A stretch of 35,148 nucleotides of DNA from Aureimonas sp. SK2. GTDB lineage: Bacteria; Pseudomonadota; Alphaproteobacteria; Rhizobiales; Rhizobiaceae. The notes beneath the pieces are model-generated. The model was given only the letters and a program-made list of their open reading frames with translations. It was not told the DNA's origin and did not search any database. This document shows positions 15,692-23,665 of the stretch, one piece after another. The stretch's first letter is position 1. Every line of letters starts with the position of its first letter. Made by a program: the position numbers and the translations under genes. Location: contig NZ_JAPZDS010000026.1 in assembly GCF_029813115.1 (NCBI RefSeq), positions 1 through 35,148 on the forward strand. Direction: 5' to 3'.

Positions 15692-16450
15692 TCATACGGG
15701 GATCGGATTGGCGATCAAGGCTGCGTTGAAGCCGTTGACGAGCGCGTGCTCGCCGGATCCTGGATTGTCACGGATTGCACGGACGCTCTCGACCACCACC
15801 TCCTCGGCCTCGGTGGCGAGACCGCGCATCGTTTCCTCGATGAAGGCGTCGAGCGGCATGGCGCGCGGATCATCGCTCTTGCCGACGAGGTCCGTGTTGA
15901 CCCAGGGCGGCGCGATCTCCTGTACGGTGACGGATGTGTCGCGCAGCATGAAGCGCTGCGACAGGGTGTAGGAGTGGAGCGCCGCCTTGGAGGCTGAGTA
16001 GACGGCGTTGCCCGCCAGCGGCAGATAGGCCAGCACCGAGGTGTTGTTGATGATCGTGGCTCGCGGCTGGCGCTTCAGGTGCTCGATCAGCGCCGACGTC
16101 ATCCGAATAGGGCCAAGGAGATTGGTGGTCAGGATCGATTGGGCCCTCGCGTCGTCGATCGGGTGAGCAGGATCGTCGAAGGGCATGATGCCCGCATTGT
16201 TGACGAGGACGTTCAGCGCCGGGTGCTCGGCGATCAGACGCTCGGCCGCTCTCTGGATGCTGGCCGTATCGGCGATGTCGAGTTCGATCGCGGCCATCCC
16301 GGGATTGGCGGCGGTCACCTCGTTGAGGAGCGCCCTGCGGCGCCCGGCGACGATGACCTTATTGCCGAGCCTGTGGAAGGCTTCGGCAAGGCCCCGGCCG
16401 ATGCCGGAGGTCGAGCCCGTGATGAAGACGGTGTTGCCGGTGAGTTGCAT
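15692..16450 (-). CDS. Short-chain dehydrogenase/reductase (DltE-like)
   Basis: This 252-residue SDR has TGSTSGIG (about 11-18), VNNAGIMPF, active-site serine in NNTSVLAYLP and catalytic YSASK. The segment YSASKAALHSYTLSQRFMLRDTSV is typical of the DltE-like branch. No stop-overlap links it to neighbours; the 229 bp to the AhpD-like gene contain that gene's own ECF41 promoter. It is an oxidoreductase of unknown substrate in the stress island. Confidence 0.88.
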   Translation of the reverse strand: MQLTGNTVFITGSTSGIGRGLAEAFHRLGNKVIVAGRRRALLNEVTAANPGMAAIELDIADTASIQRAAERLIAEHPALNVLVNNAGIMPFDDPAHPIDDARAQSILTTNLLGPIRMTSALIEHLKRQPRATIINNTSVLAYLPLAGNAVYSASKAALHSYTLSQRFMLRDTSVTVQEIAPPWVNTDLVGKSDDPRAMPLDAFIEETMRGLATEAEEVVVESVRAIRDNPGSGEHALVNGFNAALIANPIPV

Positions 16451-16536
16451 GAGAGCGGTCCTTGAAGGAATTGGGCTGCGGCAGCGCCGTAAGCGGCGCT
16501 GCCGGGATCGGGTTTGAGGATGAGAGGCGTGAGGTT

Positions 16537-17445
16537 TCAGGCGGCGTTGGCCGGCACCGTCACGCGGTAGCGCGGCGCTGGCTGGGCGCTCGAGAGGTTA
16601 CCCGCCATGGTAAGCCGGGCCGCCTCGTAGGCGTCCCACTGCGCTCCGTCCTGAAGCGACGGGATCGTGACGACCTCGCCGCGCTCGAAGCCGAGGAGCG
16701 CAGCGTCCACCATGTCGGCGCTGGTCATCACCCAGCTCTCCGGCATGTTGGAGTGGTGCATGCCGGCGATGTCCCAGAACTCGGTCGCCGTCGCACCCGG
16801 CAGCACCGCCTGGACGCGTACGCCCTTGTCCGCGACCTCGTGCTGGAGCGACTGCGTGAAGGTAAGGACGAAGGCCTTCGACCCCCCGTAGACGCCGTTA
16901 AGGAGTTCGGGCGCGATCGCGACGATCGAGGAGATGTTGATGACGCCGCCGCGGCCTCTGGCGACAAAGCCTGGCACCGCCGCGTAGGTGAGGCGCGTCA
17001 CGGCGGTGACGTTGACGTCGATCATGTCCTGCATCGTCTCGATCCCGGCCGACAGGAGCGGGGCGACCGAGCCGAAGCCTGCGTTGTTGACGAGAAGGGT
17101 CAGGCTCGCGTTCTCACGCAGCAGCGTCTCCACTCGGGCCAGATCGTCCCGGTCGCCGAGATCCGCCCGAAGCGTCGTGACCGTGCGGCCATGCTCGGCT
17201 TGGATCCTGCCCGCAACCTCGTCGAGGCGGTTCTGGCTGCGCGCAACGAGGACGAGATCGTAACCGCGCCGGGCGAGGCGGTCGGCATAGACGGCGCCGA
17301 TGCCGCCGGAGGCGCCCGTGACGAGGGCGGTGCCAAGGCTCTGGGTAGGGGGGGCTGGGTGGCGGTGGTCTGGCTCATGGTTTGTCTCCTGGGTTCGTGT
17401 TGGTAGGAGGAGACTACGCTCGACAGGTTCTGTCTTAAATGTCAT
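16537..17445 (-). CDS. Short-chain dehydrogenase/reductase with apparent N-terminal frameshift
   Basis: The core is a complete SDR: VTGASGGIGAVYADRLARRG, VNNAGFGS, INISSIVAIAP and catalytic YGGSK. The natural N-terminus seems to be an ATG at 17378 (MSQTTATQ) with a good RBS (CCCAGGAGACAAACC). That ATG is one frame off the SDR core. The two frames meet at a C7 tract (G7 on the plus strand, 17348-17354). One more C would join them into MSQTTATQPPPTQSLGTALVTG. As sequenced, the only in-frame start is an ATG at 17445, giving 302 residues with an odd leader and no clear RBS. It is divergent from the GlxA/AraC regulator, a likely controller. Confidence 0.7.
   Translation of the reverse strand: MTFKTEPVERSLLLPTRTQETNHEPDHRHPAPPTQSLGTALVTGASGGIGAVYADRLARRGYDLVLVARSQNRLDEVAGRIQAEHGRTVTTLRADLGDRDDLARVETLLRENASLTLLVNNAGFGSVAPLLSAGIETMQDMIDVNVTAVTRLTYAAVPGFVARGRGGVINISSIVAIAPELLNGVYGGSKAFVLTFTQSLQHEVADKGVRVQAVLPGATATEFWDIAGMHHSNMPESWVMTSADMVDAALLGFERGEVVTIPSLQDGAQWDAYEAARLTMAGNLSSAQPAPRYRVTVPANAA
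17422..17434. promoter_or_regulatory. Inverted repeat in the divergent SDR/AraC intergenic region
   Basis: GACAG-GTT-CTGTC is a perfect 5-bp inverted repeat, and ATGTC/GACAT half-sites recur at 17439-17443 and 17463-17467. Its place between divergent genes makes it a candidate binding site for the AraC-type regulator. Evidence is symmetry and position only. Confidence 0.35.
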
Positions 17446-17480
17446 AAAAACGGCAAATCAGGACATCGCAGAGACGCATC

Positions 17481-18428
17481 ATGCGGAAAGTCGGTTTCAT
17501 CGTTCACCCCGGCTACTCGCCCATGGGCTTTGCCGTCAGCACCGCCTTCGAGGTCGCCAACCTCCACAGCGGCCACCCGGTCTACGAGGTGCATATGCTT
17601 TCGCCGCAGGGGGGCCCGATCCGCACCTCGCTCGGCTTCACCGTGAACACGCAGAGCTTCTCGGGCGAGCGCTTCGACCTGCTCATCGTGGGCGGCAGCA
17701 TGGAGGAAGCGCGCCCGGAGACGATCGCCTTCGTCGCCCGGGCACCGGAGCATTGCAGGCGGATCGCAGGCACCTGCACCGCCGCCTTCGTTCTGGCCGA
17801 GGCGGGGCTCCTCGACGGGCGGCGCGCCACCACCCACTGGTTACGGGCGCGCGAGCTCCAAGAGCGCTATCCCAAGGTGAAGGTCGAGGCAGACCGGATC
17901 TTCGTTCGCGACGACAACGTCTGGACCTCGGCGGGTATGACGGCCGGGCTAGACCTGGCTCTAGCGCTGATCGAGGATGACCTTGGACTGGAGGCGGCGC
18001 GCTTCGTGGCCCGCAAGCTGGTGATGTACCATCGACGAGCCGGCGGCCAGTCCCAGTTCTCGACACTTCTGGAGCTCGAGCCGAAGTCCGACCGCATCCA
18101 GAAGGCGCTGACCTTCGCGCGGCGGAACCTGTCGGCGCGGCTCAGCGTCGAGGATCTGGCGGAGGCGGCGAGCCTCAGTCCGCGCCAGTTCAGCCGCGCC
18201 TTTCAGGCGGAGACGGGGCAGTCGCCAGCCAAGGCGGTGGAGCATCTGCGGCTCGAGGCGGCGCGGGCGCTGATGGAGGACACCAACCACTCGATGGACG
18301 TCGTCGCCCAGCAGACGGGCTTCGGCGACCGCGACCGGATGCGCCGGGCCTTCATGCGCGCCTACGGCCAGCCGCCGCAGGTCGTCCGGCGCATGGCGGG
18401 TCGCGACGGGGAGCAGGCGGCGGCTTGA
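17481..18428 (+). CDS. GlxA-like transcriptional regulator (DJ-1/PfpI domain plus AraC HTH)
   Basis: This 315-residue regulator has an N-terminal class-I glutamine-amidotransferase-like (DJ-1/PfpI) domain (about 1-185). It contains AGTCTAAFVLAEAGLLDGRRATTHW, where the cysteine sits at the nucleophile elbow. A C-terminal AraC double helix-turn-helix follows (about 215-305: ARLSVEDLAEAASLSPRQFSRAFQAETG and QTGFGDRDRMRRAFMRAYG). Such proteins usually activate or repress a divergent neighbour; here that is the SDR at 16537-17445, 35 bp away from ATG to ATG. Ligand unknown; the conserved cysteine may sense electrophiles, which is inference. Confidence 0.93.
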   Translation: MRKVGFIVHPGYSPMGFAVSTAFEVANLHSGHPVYEVHMLSPQGGPIRTSLGFTVNTQSFSGERFDLLIVGGSMEEARPETIAFVARAPEHCRRIAGTCTAAFVLAEAGLLDGRRATTHWLRARELQERYPKVKVEADRIFVRDDNVWTSAGMTAGLDLALALIEDDLGLEAARFVARKLVMYHRRAGGQSQFSTLLELEPKSDRIQKALTFARRNLSARLSVEDLAEAASLSPRQFSRAFQAETGQSPAKAVEHLRLEAARALMEDTNHSMDVVAQQTGFGDRDRMRRAFMRAYGQPPQVVRRMAGRDGEQAAA

Positions 18429-18438
18429 TGCGTCCCCC

Positions 18439-19434
18439 TCAAGCGGGTGGCCTGCCCGCTTGCGGTGAGACCGATGGCATCCTGGGTAGCAGCTTCCCCT
18501 GAAGGGCGAGACGGACGGTGCCGACCGCGATGACGATGACGACGAGGTTGGCGGCGCCGAAGAGCCAAGGCGCGAGCTGCGCGACGGCGCCGTGATCACC
18601 ATGCTCCACCATGCGGATGGCGGCGGCGGCGAGCGCGGTCGCGCCGAAGGTGAAGGCCCAGTAGGAGGGCGCGAAGCCCGCCTCGGCGATCCAGGGCATC
18701 ATTCTTGCCAGGAGCAGCGCCTGGAGTAGGCCGTATCCGAGGAGGGCATGGGCGAAGACGTCCGGCGTGCCGCCGGCGACAGTGAGATAGGCGACGGCGC
18801 CGACAGCCGGGGGCGCGAGCTGGATGCCGAGCACGGGCCGCAGCGGTGGCGGCAGGGCAGGACCCGTGTACAGGCGGTGCAGCAGGACGGACTCGATGGC
18901 GAGCCAGGAGAAGAGCGCCGCGCCGAAGGCGAGCTGGCCCCAGTCCGACGCGCCGAACATCGCCGCTGTCGTGCCCGTGACGAAGCCGCCGGCGACGGAC
19001 GGAAGGTAGAGGACCGGGGTGGTGGAGCCCGCCTCGCGTTCCCCGCGCCACAGGAAGCCCGTCCGCCACAGCGCGAAGGCTAGGGTGAAGGCCGCGCCGA
19101 GAACGAACAGAACAAGAGCGAGAGGACGTGCATATGGCAGGACGCCCTGCGCCACGAGGAGCGTCGCGACGCCGCCCAGGCCGATGAAGCAGCATTGCAC
19201 CGCATGCTCCGCCTCCGCCCGTGCCTCCCTCGGGGCAATGATCCACTTCGTCGCGTAGAGCGCCGAGATGACGAGCCAGGCGAAGAGGGCGAGCGTCGTC
19301 AACGTCTCGCCGACGAAGGCGGGCAGGCTCCAAGCGGCATGGGCGGCGCGCCAAGCGTTTGCCAGCCCGGCCAAACCGAGGACGATGCCGAAGAACGAGG
19401 CGGGAAGGCGTGGAATGTCGTGACGCGTCGACAT
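18439..19434 (-). CDS. TDT-family transporter (TehA/Mae1-like)
   Basis: This 331-residue integral membrane protein has about ten hydrophobic helices. It opens with RLPASFFGIVLGLAGLANAWR, the characteristic start of tellurite-resistance/dicarboxylate transporters. FVTGTTAAMFGASDWGQLAFG and FAPSYWAFTFGATALAAA are family-like. Members export anions or dicarboxylates, including tellurite-related and sulfite species. The start at 19434 uses AAGGATTGCTTCCC as RBS; an upstream ATG lacks one. It is convergent with the GlxA/AraC gene, with stop codons 10 bp apart. Its leader shares two short blocks with the AhpD-like gene leader. Confidence 0.88.
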   Translation of the reverse strand: MSTRHDIPRLPASFFGIVLGLAGLANAWRAAHAAWSLPAFVGETLTTLALFAWLVISALYATKWIIAPREARAEAEHAVQCCFIGLGGVATLLVAQGVLPYARPLALVLFVLGAAFTLAFALWRTGFLWRGEREAGSTTPVLYLPSVAGGFVTGTTAAMFGASDWGQLAFGAALFSWLAIESVLLHRLYTGPALPPPLRPVLGIQLAPPAVGAVAYLTVAGGTPDVFAHALLGYGLLQALLLARMMPWIAEAGFAPSYWAFTFGATALAAAAIRMVEHGDHGAVAQLAPWLFGAANLVVIVIAVGTVRLALQGKLLPRMPSVSPQAGRPPA

Positions 19435-19512
19435 GGGAAGCAATCCTTGTGCTCGGCCGGAGAAAGCCTTCAATCCTCTCCGGGACGATCCGGACCCGGT
19501 GCGGGAGGACGA

Positions 19513-20226
19513 TCAGGCGATGACGCCGCCACCGTCGACGCGCACCGTCGAGCCCGTGGCGAAGGGCGTCGTCATCAGAAAGACAACGGCGTTGGCGACG
19601 TCGCTTGGCTGGCCGATCGCCTTGGCCGGCAGGTTCGCGGCTGCCCGCCCGAACATGCCCTCCCGCGCCTCGTCCGGCAGCTTCGACCAGAGCGGCGTGT
19701 CGATGAGACCGGGCGAGACCGAGTTTACCCGGACCGGGGACAGCTCCAGCGCCAGCCCGCGGCCAAGGCCCTCGAGCGCAGCGTTGATCGCCCCTTGGGT
19801 GACTGAAGCCGCCGAGGGCCGCTCCGCGAGAAAGCCCGAGATGAAGGTCAGCGAACCGCGCTCGGCGATCTTGGCTGCCCGGGCGATCCGGTAGGCACCC
19901 CAGAACTTGCTCTCCATCGCTTGGCGGGCATGCTCGACGGGCAGCGTGCGCACGGGACCCGAGGGCGTTTGTGCAGCCGACACGACGACGTGGTCGAAGG
20001 CCTCGCGCTCCGCGAAGAAGGCTTCGATCGCCTGCATGTCCCCGGTGTCGAGAACGGCGGCCGCGGCCATCGGACCGAGGCGGGAGCGGGCGTTTGCCAG
20101 CTTCTCATGCGACCGCGAGGCGATCGTCACCGCCGCGCCTCTCTTGTCGGCCTGTTCGGCAACGGCGAGCCCGATGCCCGAGCTGCCGCCGACTACAAGC
20201 ACGCGGCATCCGTCGAGTTGAGTCAT
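19513..20226 (-). CDS. Divergent SDR lacking the canonical YxxxK pair
   Basis: This 237-residue SDR-fold protein has VVGGSSGIGLAVA at the N-terminus, ISGFLAERPS in place of the serine motif and a standard C-terminal NSVSPGLIDTPLW / DGGGVIA. The catalytic Tyr-x-x-x-Lys is replaced: aligning NAALEGLGRGLALEL with usual SDRs puts Gln and Asn there (QGAIN). Related SDRs with this change exist, so it may be non-catalytic or use other residues. The start at 20226 is chosen for MTQLDGCRVLVVGG; a longer frame would overlap the ABM gene. It lies 43 bp after the ABM gene on the same strand. Confidence 0.85.
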   Translation of the reverse strand: MTQLDGCRVLVVGGSSGIGLAVAEQADKRGAAVTIASRSHEKLANARSRLGPMAAAAVLDTGDMQAIEAFFAEREAFDHVVVSAAQTPSGPVRTLPVEHARQAMESKFWGAYRIARAAKIAERGSLTFISGFLAERPSAASVTQGAINAALEGLGRGLALELSPVRVNSVSPGLIDTPLWSKLPDEAREGMFGRAAANLPAKAIGQPSDVANAVVFLMTTPFATGSTVRVDGGGVIA

Positions 20227-20269
20227 GACATCTTCTCCGAGAGGTCCGGTGAGGTTCGCGACGTGCTGA

Positions 20270-20578
20270 TCAACCAATCCGCTTCAGGCGGATCAGCGCC
20301 AGCGGCTCGGCAAGAAGTTCGTCGAAGCGAGCGGCAAGGCCCGTGAAGGCCGGCGCCTGCGCATGACGGGTCAACGCCGCTTCGTCCTCCCACGTCTCCA
20401 GCATGACAATGCGAGCTGGATGGTCCCGGTCCTCGTGCATGTCGTAGCGCAGGCAGCCCGGCTCCTGCCGGACATCGGCAAGGATCGTGAGCAAGGCTTG
20501 GCGAAGGTCGCCCTCACGGCCGGGCTTCGCCGTCAGCGTCGCGACAAGCTGGATCTCGTTTGATCTGTCGTCAGTCAT
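20270..20578 (-). CDS. ABM-domain putative quinol monooxygenase (YgiN-like)
   Basis: This 102-residue protein is of the antibiotic-biosynthesis-monooxygenase family: LVATLTAKPGREGDLRQAL, EPGCLRYDMHEDRDHP, IVMLETWEDEAALTRHAQAPAF. Small homodimers of this type oxidise quinols or degrade electrophilic ring compounds without a bound cofactor. RBS AGGAGACAGAAAC precedes the ATG. It is 32 bp downstream of the quinone-oxidoreductase-like gene, so probably in the same operon, and followed by the divergent SDR. Confidence 0.9.
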   Translation of the reverse strand: MTDDRSNEIQLVATLTAKPGREGDLRQALLTILADVRQEPGCLRYDMHEDRDHPARIVMLETWEDEAALTRHAQAPAFTGLAARFDELLAEPLALIRLKRIG

Positions 20579-20610
20579 GTTTCTGTCTCCTGCCGTTCGA
20601 TTTCCAAGGC

Positions 20611-21624
20611 TCAGAAGCCCTCGAGGACGACCTTGCCCCGCGCCTTGCCGCTCTCGATGAGGGTGTGCGCCCGGCGCAGGTTCGCCGCGTTGATGGGGGC
20701 GAGCCGCTCCGTCACCGTAGTCCGAATCCGTCCCTCATCGACCAGCCGCGCCACTTCGCTGAGGATTCGGCCCTGCTCGCTCATGTCGGTCGTCTCGAAG
20801 AGCGAGCGGGTAAACATCAGCTCCCAGTGGGTTGAGACCGCCTTGCGCTTGAAGGGCACGACGTCGAGGCTTTCCGGGTCGTCGATGAGGCCGAAGCGGC
20901 CCTGCGGCGCGATCAGTCCGACGATCTCCTCGAGATGGCGGTGCGTCTCGGTGGTCGAGAAGACGAAGGCAGGCGCGCCTATACCGAGGGCCGCCACCTG
21001 TTCGGCCAGGGGGTTGGAATGGTCGACAACGTGATGGGCGCCGAGTTCCCGAACCCAGGCCTGCGTCTCCGGTCGAGACGCGGTGGCGATCACCGTAAGG
21101 TCGGTAAGGGCGCGCGCGAGCTGGATGGCGACCGAGCCGACGCCGCCCGCGCCGCCGACGATGAGGATAGCCTTCGCTGCGCCGGGCACGGGTTTGGCGA
21201 CGTCGAGCCGATCGAAGAGCATTTCCCAGGCGGTGAGGGCCGTCAGCGGCAGGGCTGCGGCTTCCGCGTTGGACAGGGAGCTGGGCTTGGGCCCGACGAT
21301 GCGCTCGTCGACGAGGTGGAACTCGCTGTTGCTGCCGGGCTGGGTGATGGAGCCGGCGTAGAATACCTCGTCACCGGGCCTGAAGCTGTTGACCTCGTCG
21401 CCGACCTCGACGACATGACCAACGGCATCCCAGCCGAGCACCTTCCAATCGCCGTTCGCCGGCGCGGCACTGCGGCGCACCTTCGTGTCGACCGGGTTTA
21501 CGGACACGGCACGTACCGCAACGAGAAGGTCGCGCCCGGTCGGAACGGGGCGGGGCAGTTCGATGTCCACGAGCGCGTCCTCGCGCTCGATCGTTCCGGG
21601 TGTCTTGTAGCCGATGGCCTTCAT
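20611..21624 (-). CDS. Zinc-type alcohol dehydrogenase-like protein / quinone oxidoreductase
   Basis: This 337-residue MDR protein lacks the structural zinc cysteines and has the quinone-oxidoreductase pattern: GWDAVGHVVEVG, GDEVFYAGSITQPGSNSEF, ALPLTALTAWEMLFDRL, VGGAGGVGSVAIQLAR and TVIATASRPET. It probably reduces quinones or alpha,beta-unsaturated carbonyls with NADPH. It is the first gene of a minus-strand set (with the ABM and SDR genes) and is divergent from an HxlR-family regulator, the arrangement seen with redox-sensing HxlR proteins and their target reductases. Confidence 0.9.
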   Translation of the reverse strand: MKAIGYKTPGTIEREDALVDIELPRPVPTGRDLLVAVRAVSVNPVDTKVRRSAAPANGDWKVLGWDAVGHVVEVGDEVNSFRPGDEVFYAGSITQPGSNSEFHLVDERIVGPKPSSLSNAEAAALPLTALTAWEMLFDRLDVAKPVPGAAKAILIVGGAGGVGSVAIQLARALTDLTVIATASRPETQAWVRELGAHHVVDHSNPLAEQVAALGIGAPAFVFSTTETHRHLEEIVGLIAPQGRFGLIDDPESLDVVPFKRKAVSTHWELMFTRSLFETTDMSEQGRILSEVARLVDEGRIRTTVTERLAPINAANLRRAHTLIESGKARGKVVLEGF

Positions 21625-21638
21625 GGGGTCCGCTCCTG

Positions 21639-21719
21639 CATCAAGGTTGTTCGTTGATGTGGACGGAAACTGGCGCTATCTTCGCGAAAGCTCAATACGC
21701 ACAAAAGCAGCCACTAGTG
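21639..21719. promoter_or_regulatory. Candidate operators between the quinone oxidoreductase and HxlR genes
   Basis: Two symmetric elements lie in the 112-bp divergent gap: CATCAA-N9-TTGATG (21639-21659) and the 8-bp palindrome CACTAGTG (21712-21719). Either could be the HxlR binding site. Evidence is symmetry and position only. Confidence 0.35.
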
Positions 21720-21736
21720 TCGAGAAGGATACCGTC

Positions 21737-22150
21737 ATGGCCAAGGCACGCTTCTCCCGGTTCGATTGCAGCCCCGGCTGTTCGGTTGAAGCGGCCGTCG
21801 GGCTGATCGACGGCAAATGGAAGTCGGTGATCCTCTTCCATCTCCTGTCCGGCACGCTGCGCTTCGGGGAGCTGAAGCGGCATGTGGCCAACGTCACCCC
21901 GCGGATGCTGACCAACCAGCTCCGGGAACTGGAGGAAGACGGGCTGGTGGAGCGCAAGGTCTACGCGCAGGTGCCGCCCAAGGTGGAGTACAGCCTGTCG
22001 CCGCTCGGCCGGACGATGGAGCCGATCCTGCTTGCCCTCAAAGTCTGGGGCGACGCAAACCTTGGCCTCTACGGTAAGCCGCGTGCCTCGGCGAGAGAGG
22101 ACGACGTTTTGGTCCGGGCCGCTGGGGACGAAGTGCCCACCGCAGCCTGA
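21737..22150 (+). CDS. HxlR-family (DUF24) transcriptional regulator, likely redox-sensing
   Basis: This 137-residue winged-helix protein is a typical HxlR: GLIDGKWKSVILFHLLSGTLRFGELKRHV, TPRMLTNQLRELEEDGLVERKVYAQVPPKVEYSLSPLG. Two cysteines, C11 and C15 (DCSPGCSVE), lie just before the HTH, the position of the redox-active cysteine in QorR/YodB/HypR-type quinone sensors. The start at 21737 has GAGAAGG upstream and removes a 41-residue non-homologous extension. It probably represses the divergent quinone oxidoreductase gene until its cysteine is modified. The cysteine positions are visible; sensing is inferred from the family. Confidence 0.9.
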   Translation: MAKARFSRFDCSPGCSVEAAVGLIDGKWKSVILFHLLSGTLRFGELKRHVANVTPRMLTNQLRELEEDGLVERKVYAQVPPKVEYSLSPLGRTMEPILLALKVWGDANLGLYGKPRASAREDDVLVRAAGDEVPTAA

Positions 22151-22868
22151 GGGTATCGTCCCTACACCGCTTGCCGTTCGCCGTAGTTACGAAACCTCTG
22201 TCCCGAAGAAGTCGCGAGAGCGGAAAGTCTGCTCGTGGGCAGATCTATAACGATAGTGGACGTCTCAGAAGGGTCGATAGCGGAAGGGCAGCTTTTCGAG
22301 TGTCCTAACCGGGGACGGATCAGCTTCTCCTACCCGCTCTCATAACGCAACTAATCGTTCCTCCGACCTCGCTCTTTGACGGCATCATTTTCCACTGGCA
22401 TCCTGGCCGTAAGAAAACGACGCGTCGAAGACGTCCAGCGTGACCGCCTCTCGCTTGGCACGGCGAAGATCTCGCTTGTTCGCCGAGAACATCGATCGCC
22501 GCTCCCGGGCCTCCCATCGGTTAATGAACTAAACCTCGAGTCCCATCGCGGGTGCAGCCTCCGGCGATCGCGCTGCAAATGCAGATTGAGAAATAATTTC
22601 CAAAGGAGATGCATTGGTGTCCCATAAGAGCTGGGCTCCTTGTATCGTCCGGTGTATATGGTTGTGTATCGATAGTCTGGCGCTCCAAATCGACGGGGCG
22701 CTGGAAGAATAGGGTTTTGGCATTATTGGCGGAGTATCCCTCCCTCTCCGCCACAATACGCTAGTCATTTCAGCAGCTTAGATCGATTTTTGTCGAGCTC
22801 TTGGTTCTGCTACTTGATGTGAATGGACCGCCGTTACGAGTAGAGCCACAACCCCGGCACAGCGGTGC
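22151..22868. other. 718-bp stretch without recognised gene
   Basis: Short overlapping reading frames occur on both strands but none shows a domain, an RBS or a credible composition. Base composition is more AT-rich than in the flanking operons, particularly around 22520-22760. It contains a tRNA-Ser-like 3' end. I read it as an intergenic or degraded region at a junction between the stress island and the second catabolic operon. Confidence 0.5.
22737..22753 (+). repeat. tRNA-Ser 3'-end-like sequence (possible integrase attachment-site relic)
   Basis: TCCCTCCCTCTCCGCCA matches the 3' T-arm/acceptor end including CCA of many bacterial tRNA-Ser genes, but the rest of a tRNA is absent upstream. 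Tyrosine integrases commonly use such ends as att sites and leave partial copies. No second copy was noticed in the window. Confidence 0.3.
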
Positions 22869-23654
22869 TCAATCTTCTTCGAGTTCCGGCCGAGGGAGGG
22901 ACCTTAGGCGCCAGCGGTCGCCTGATGCCGTAGGCTGCTTCTGATCGTTGCAGCGTTCGGGAGCCAGGAAGGCCTCGGGCGCGGCAGAAAGATCCAGCGG
23001 CATAAAGAAGGGGGCACCATCTTCTAGGCGCACGAACCCAGGCCATGCGAGAGAGTGGACCTTTTGCGGGCGCCTAGGGGATGTCAGCACCAAGAAGACG
23101 TCGAGAGGCTTGAGCGTCGCTCCGTCATGTTCAAAGCTGGTCGAGAAGTCCGACCACTCCTGCAGCCGACGACATTTGCTGGCGAGCTGATCGTTACCCC
23201 AACTCGTCACGCCTTTGGCTTCGATTAGAATGATTGTCCGATCGAAGGCGACGATCAGGTCGAAGTCCTCCTAAGTTCCTCGGATGAGGCGCTTAATGCT
23301 GGTATCCGGTGTGCCTTCGAGAAGCGGGTTTGTCATCGTTCGTGTGTCAACGCGGCCGAGGCTGTCGGTGACGAGCGCAGCAAAAACCCAATCGATGTGG
23401 TAGTCCATTGCCCACCAGGCGTCGGACGGGATATCAGTATCGAGCAGTTTTCCAAGACGGTCTCGAAATGCTCCGGACAGCAGCAGCTCCAAAGCCGGAG
23501 CGCCGAGCGCATTGCGGAGGAGCCAGTAGCGCTCTTTTCGATTGAAAGCCTTCAGGCATTCCACGAGCGTCTGCGGCAAGGTCGCGTTTGCGGCGTTGGT
23601 CACGTGAGCCCATCCATCGTTTTGGCGCCAGCGAACATGTGGGGTCTGACGCAT
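22869..23654 (-). pseudogene. PD-(D/E)xK nuclease-like hypothetical gene broken by an in-frame amber codon
   Basis: Reading from ATG 23654, 127 residues end at TAG (23273-23271). The same frame then continues for 133 codons to 22869. Across the stop the peptide reads SIKRLIRGT-stop-EDFDLIVAFD, then IILIEAKGVTSWGNDQLASK. The D...IEAK pattern resembles a PD-(D/E)xK nuclease core. A single C-to-T change (CAG to TAG) would explain the break, so this looks like one roughly 261-residue gene inactivated by a nonsense mutation. Its 5' end lies 11 bp after the SMP-30 stop codon. Codon use is less GC-biased than in the operon, suggesting a foreign origin. The native function is unknown. Confidence 0.7.
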
Positions 23655-23665
23655 GCCTCGGCGAC

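Noticed and set aside
22680-22755. Complete tRNA-Ser gene
   Set aside because: Only the last 17 bases resemble tRNA-Ser; no acceptor 5' strand, D-arm or anticodon stem fits upstream.
22869-23654. Frameshift between two hypothetical genes
   Set aside because: The two segments are in the same frame, separated only by the TAG at 23273-23271, so it is a nonsense codon and not an indel.
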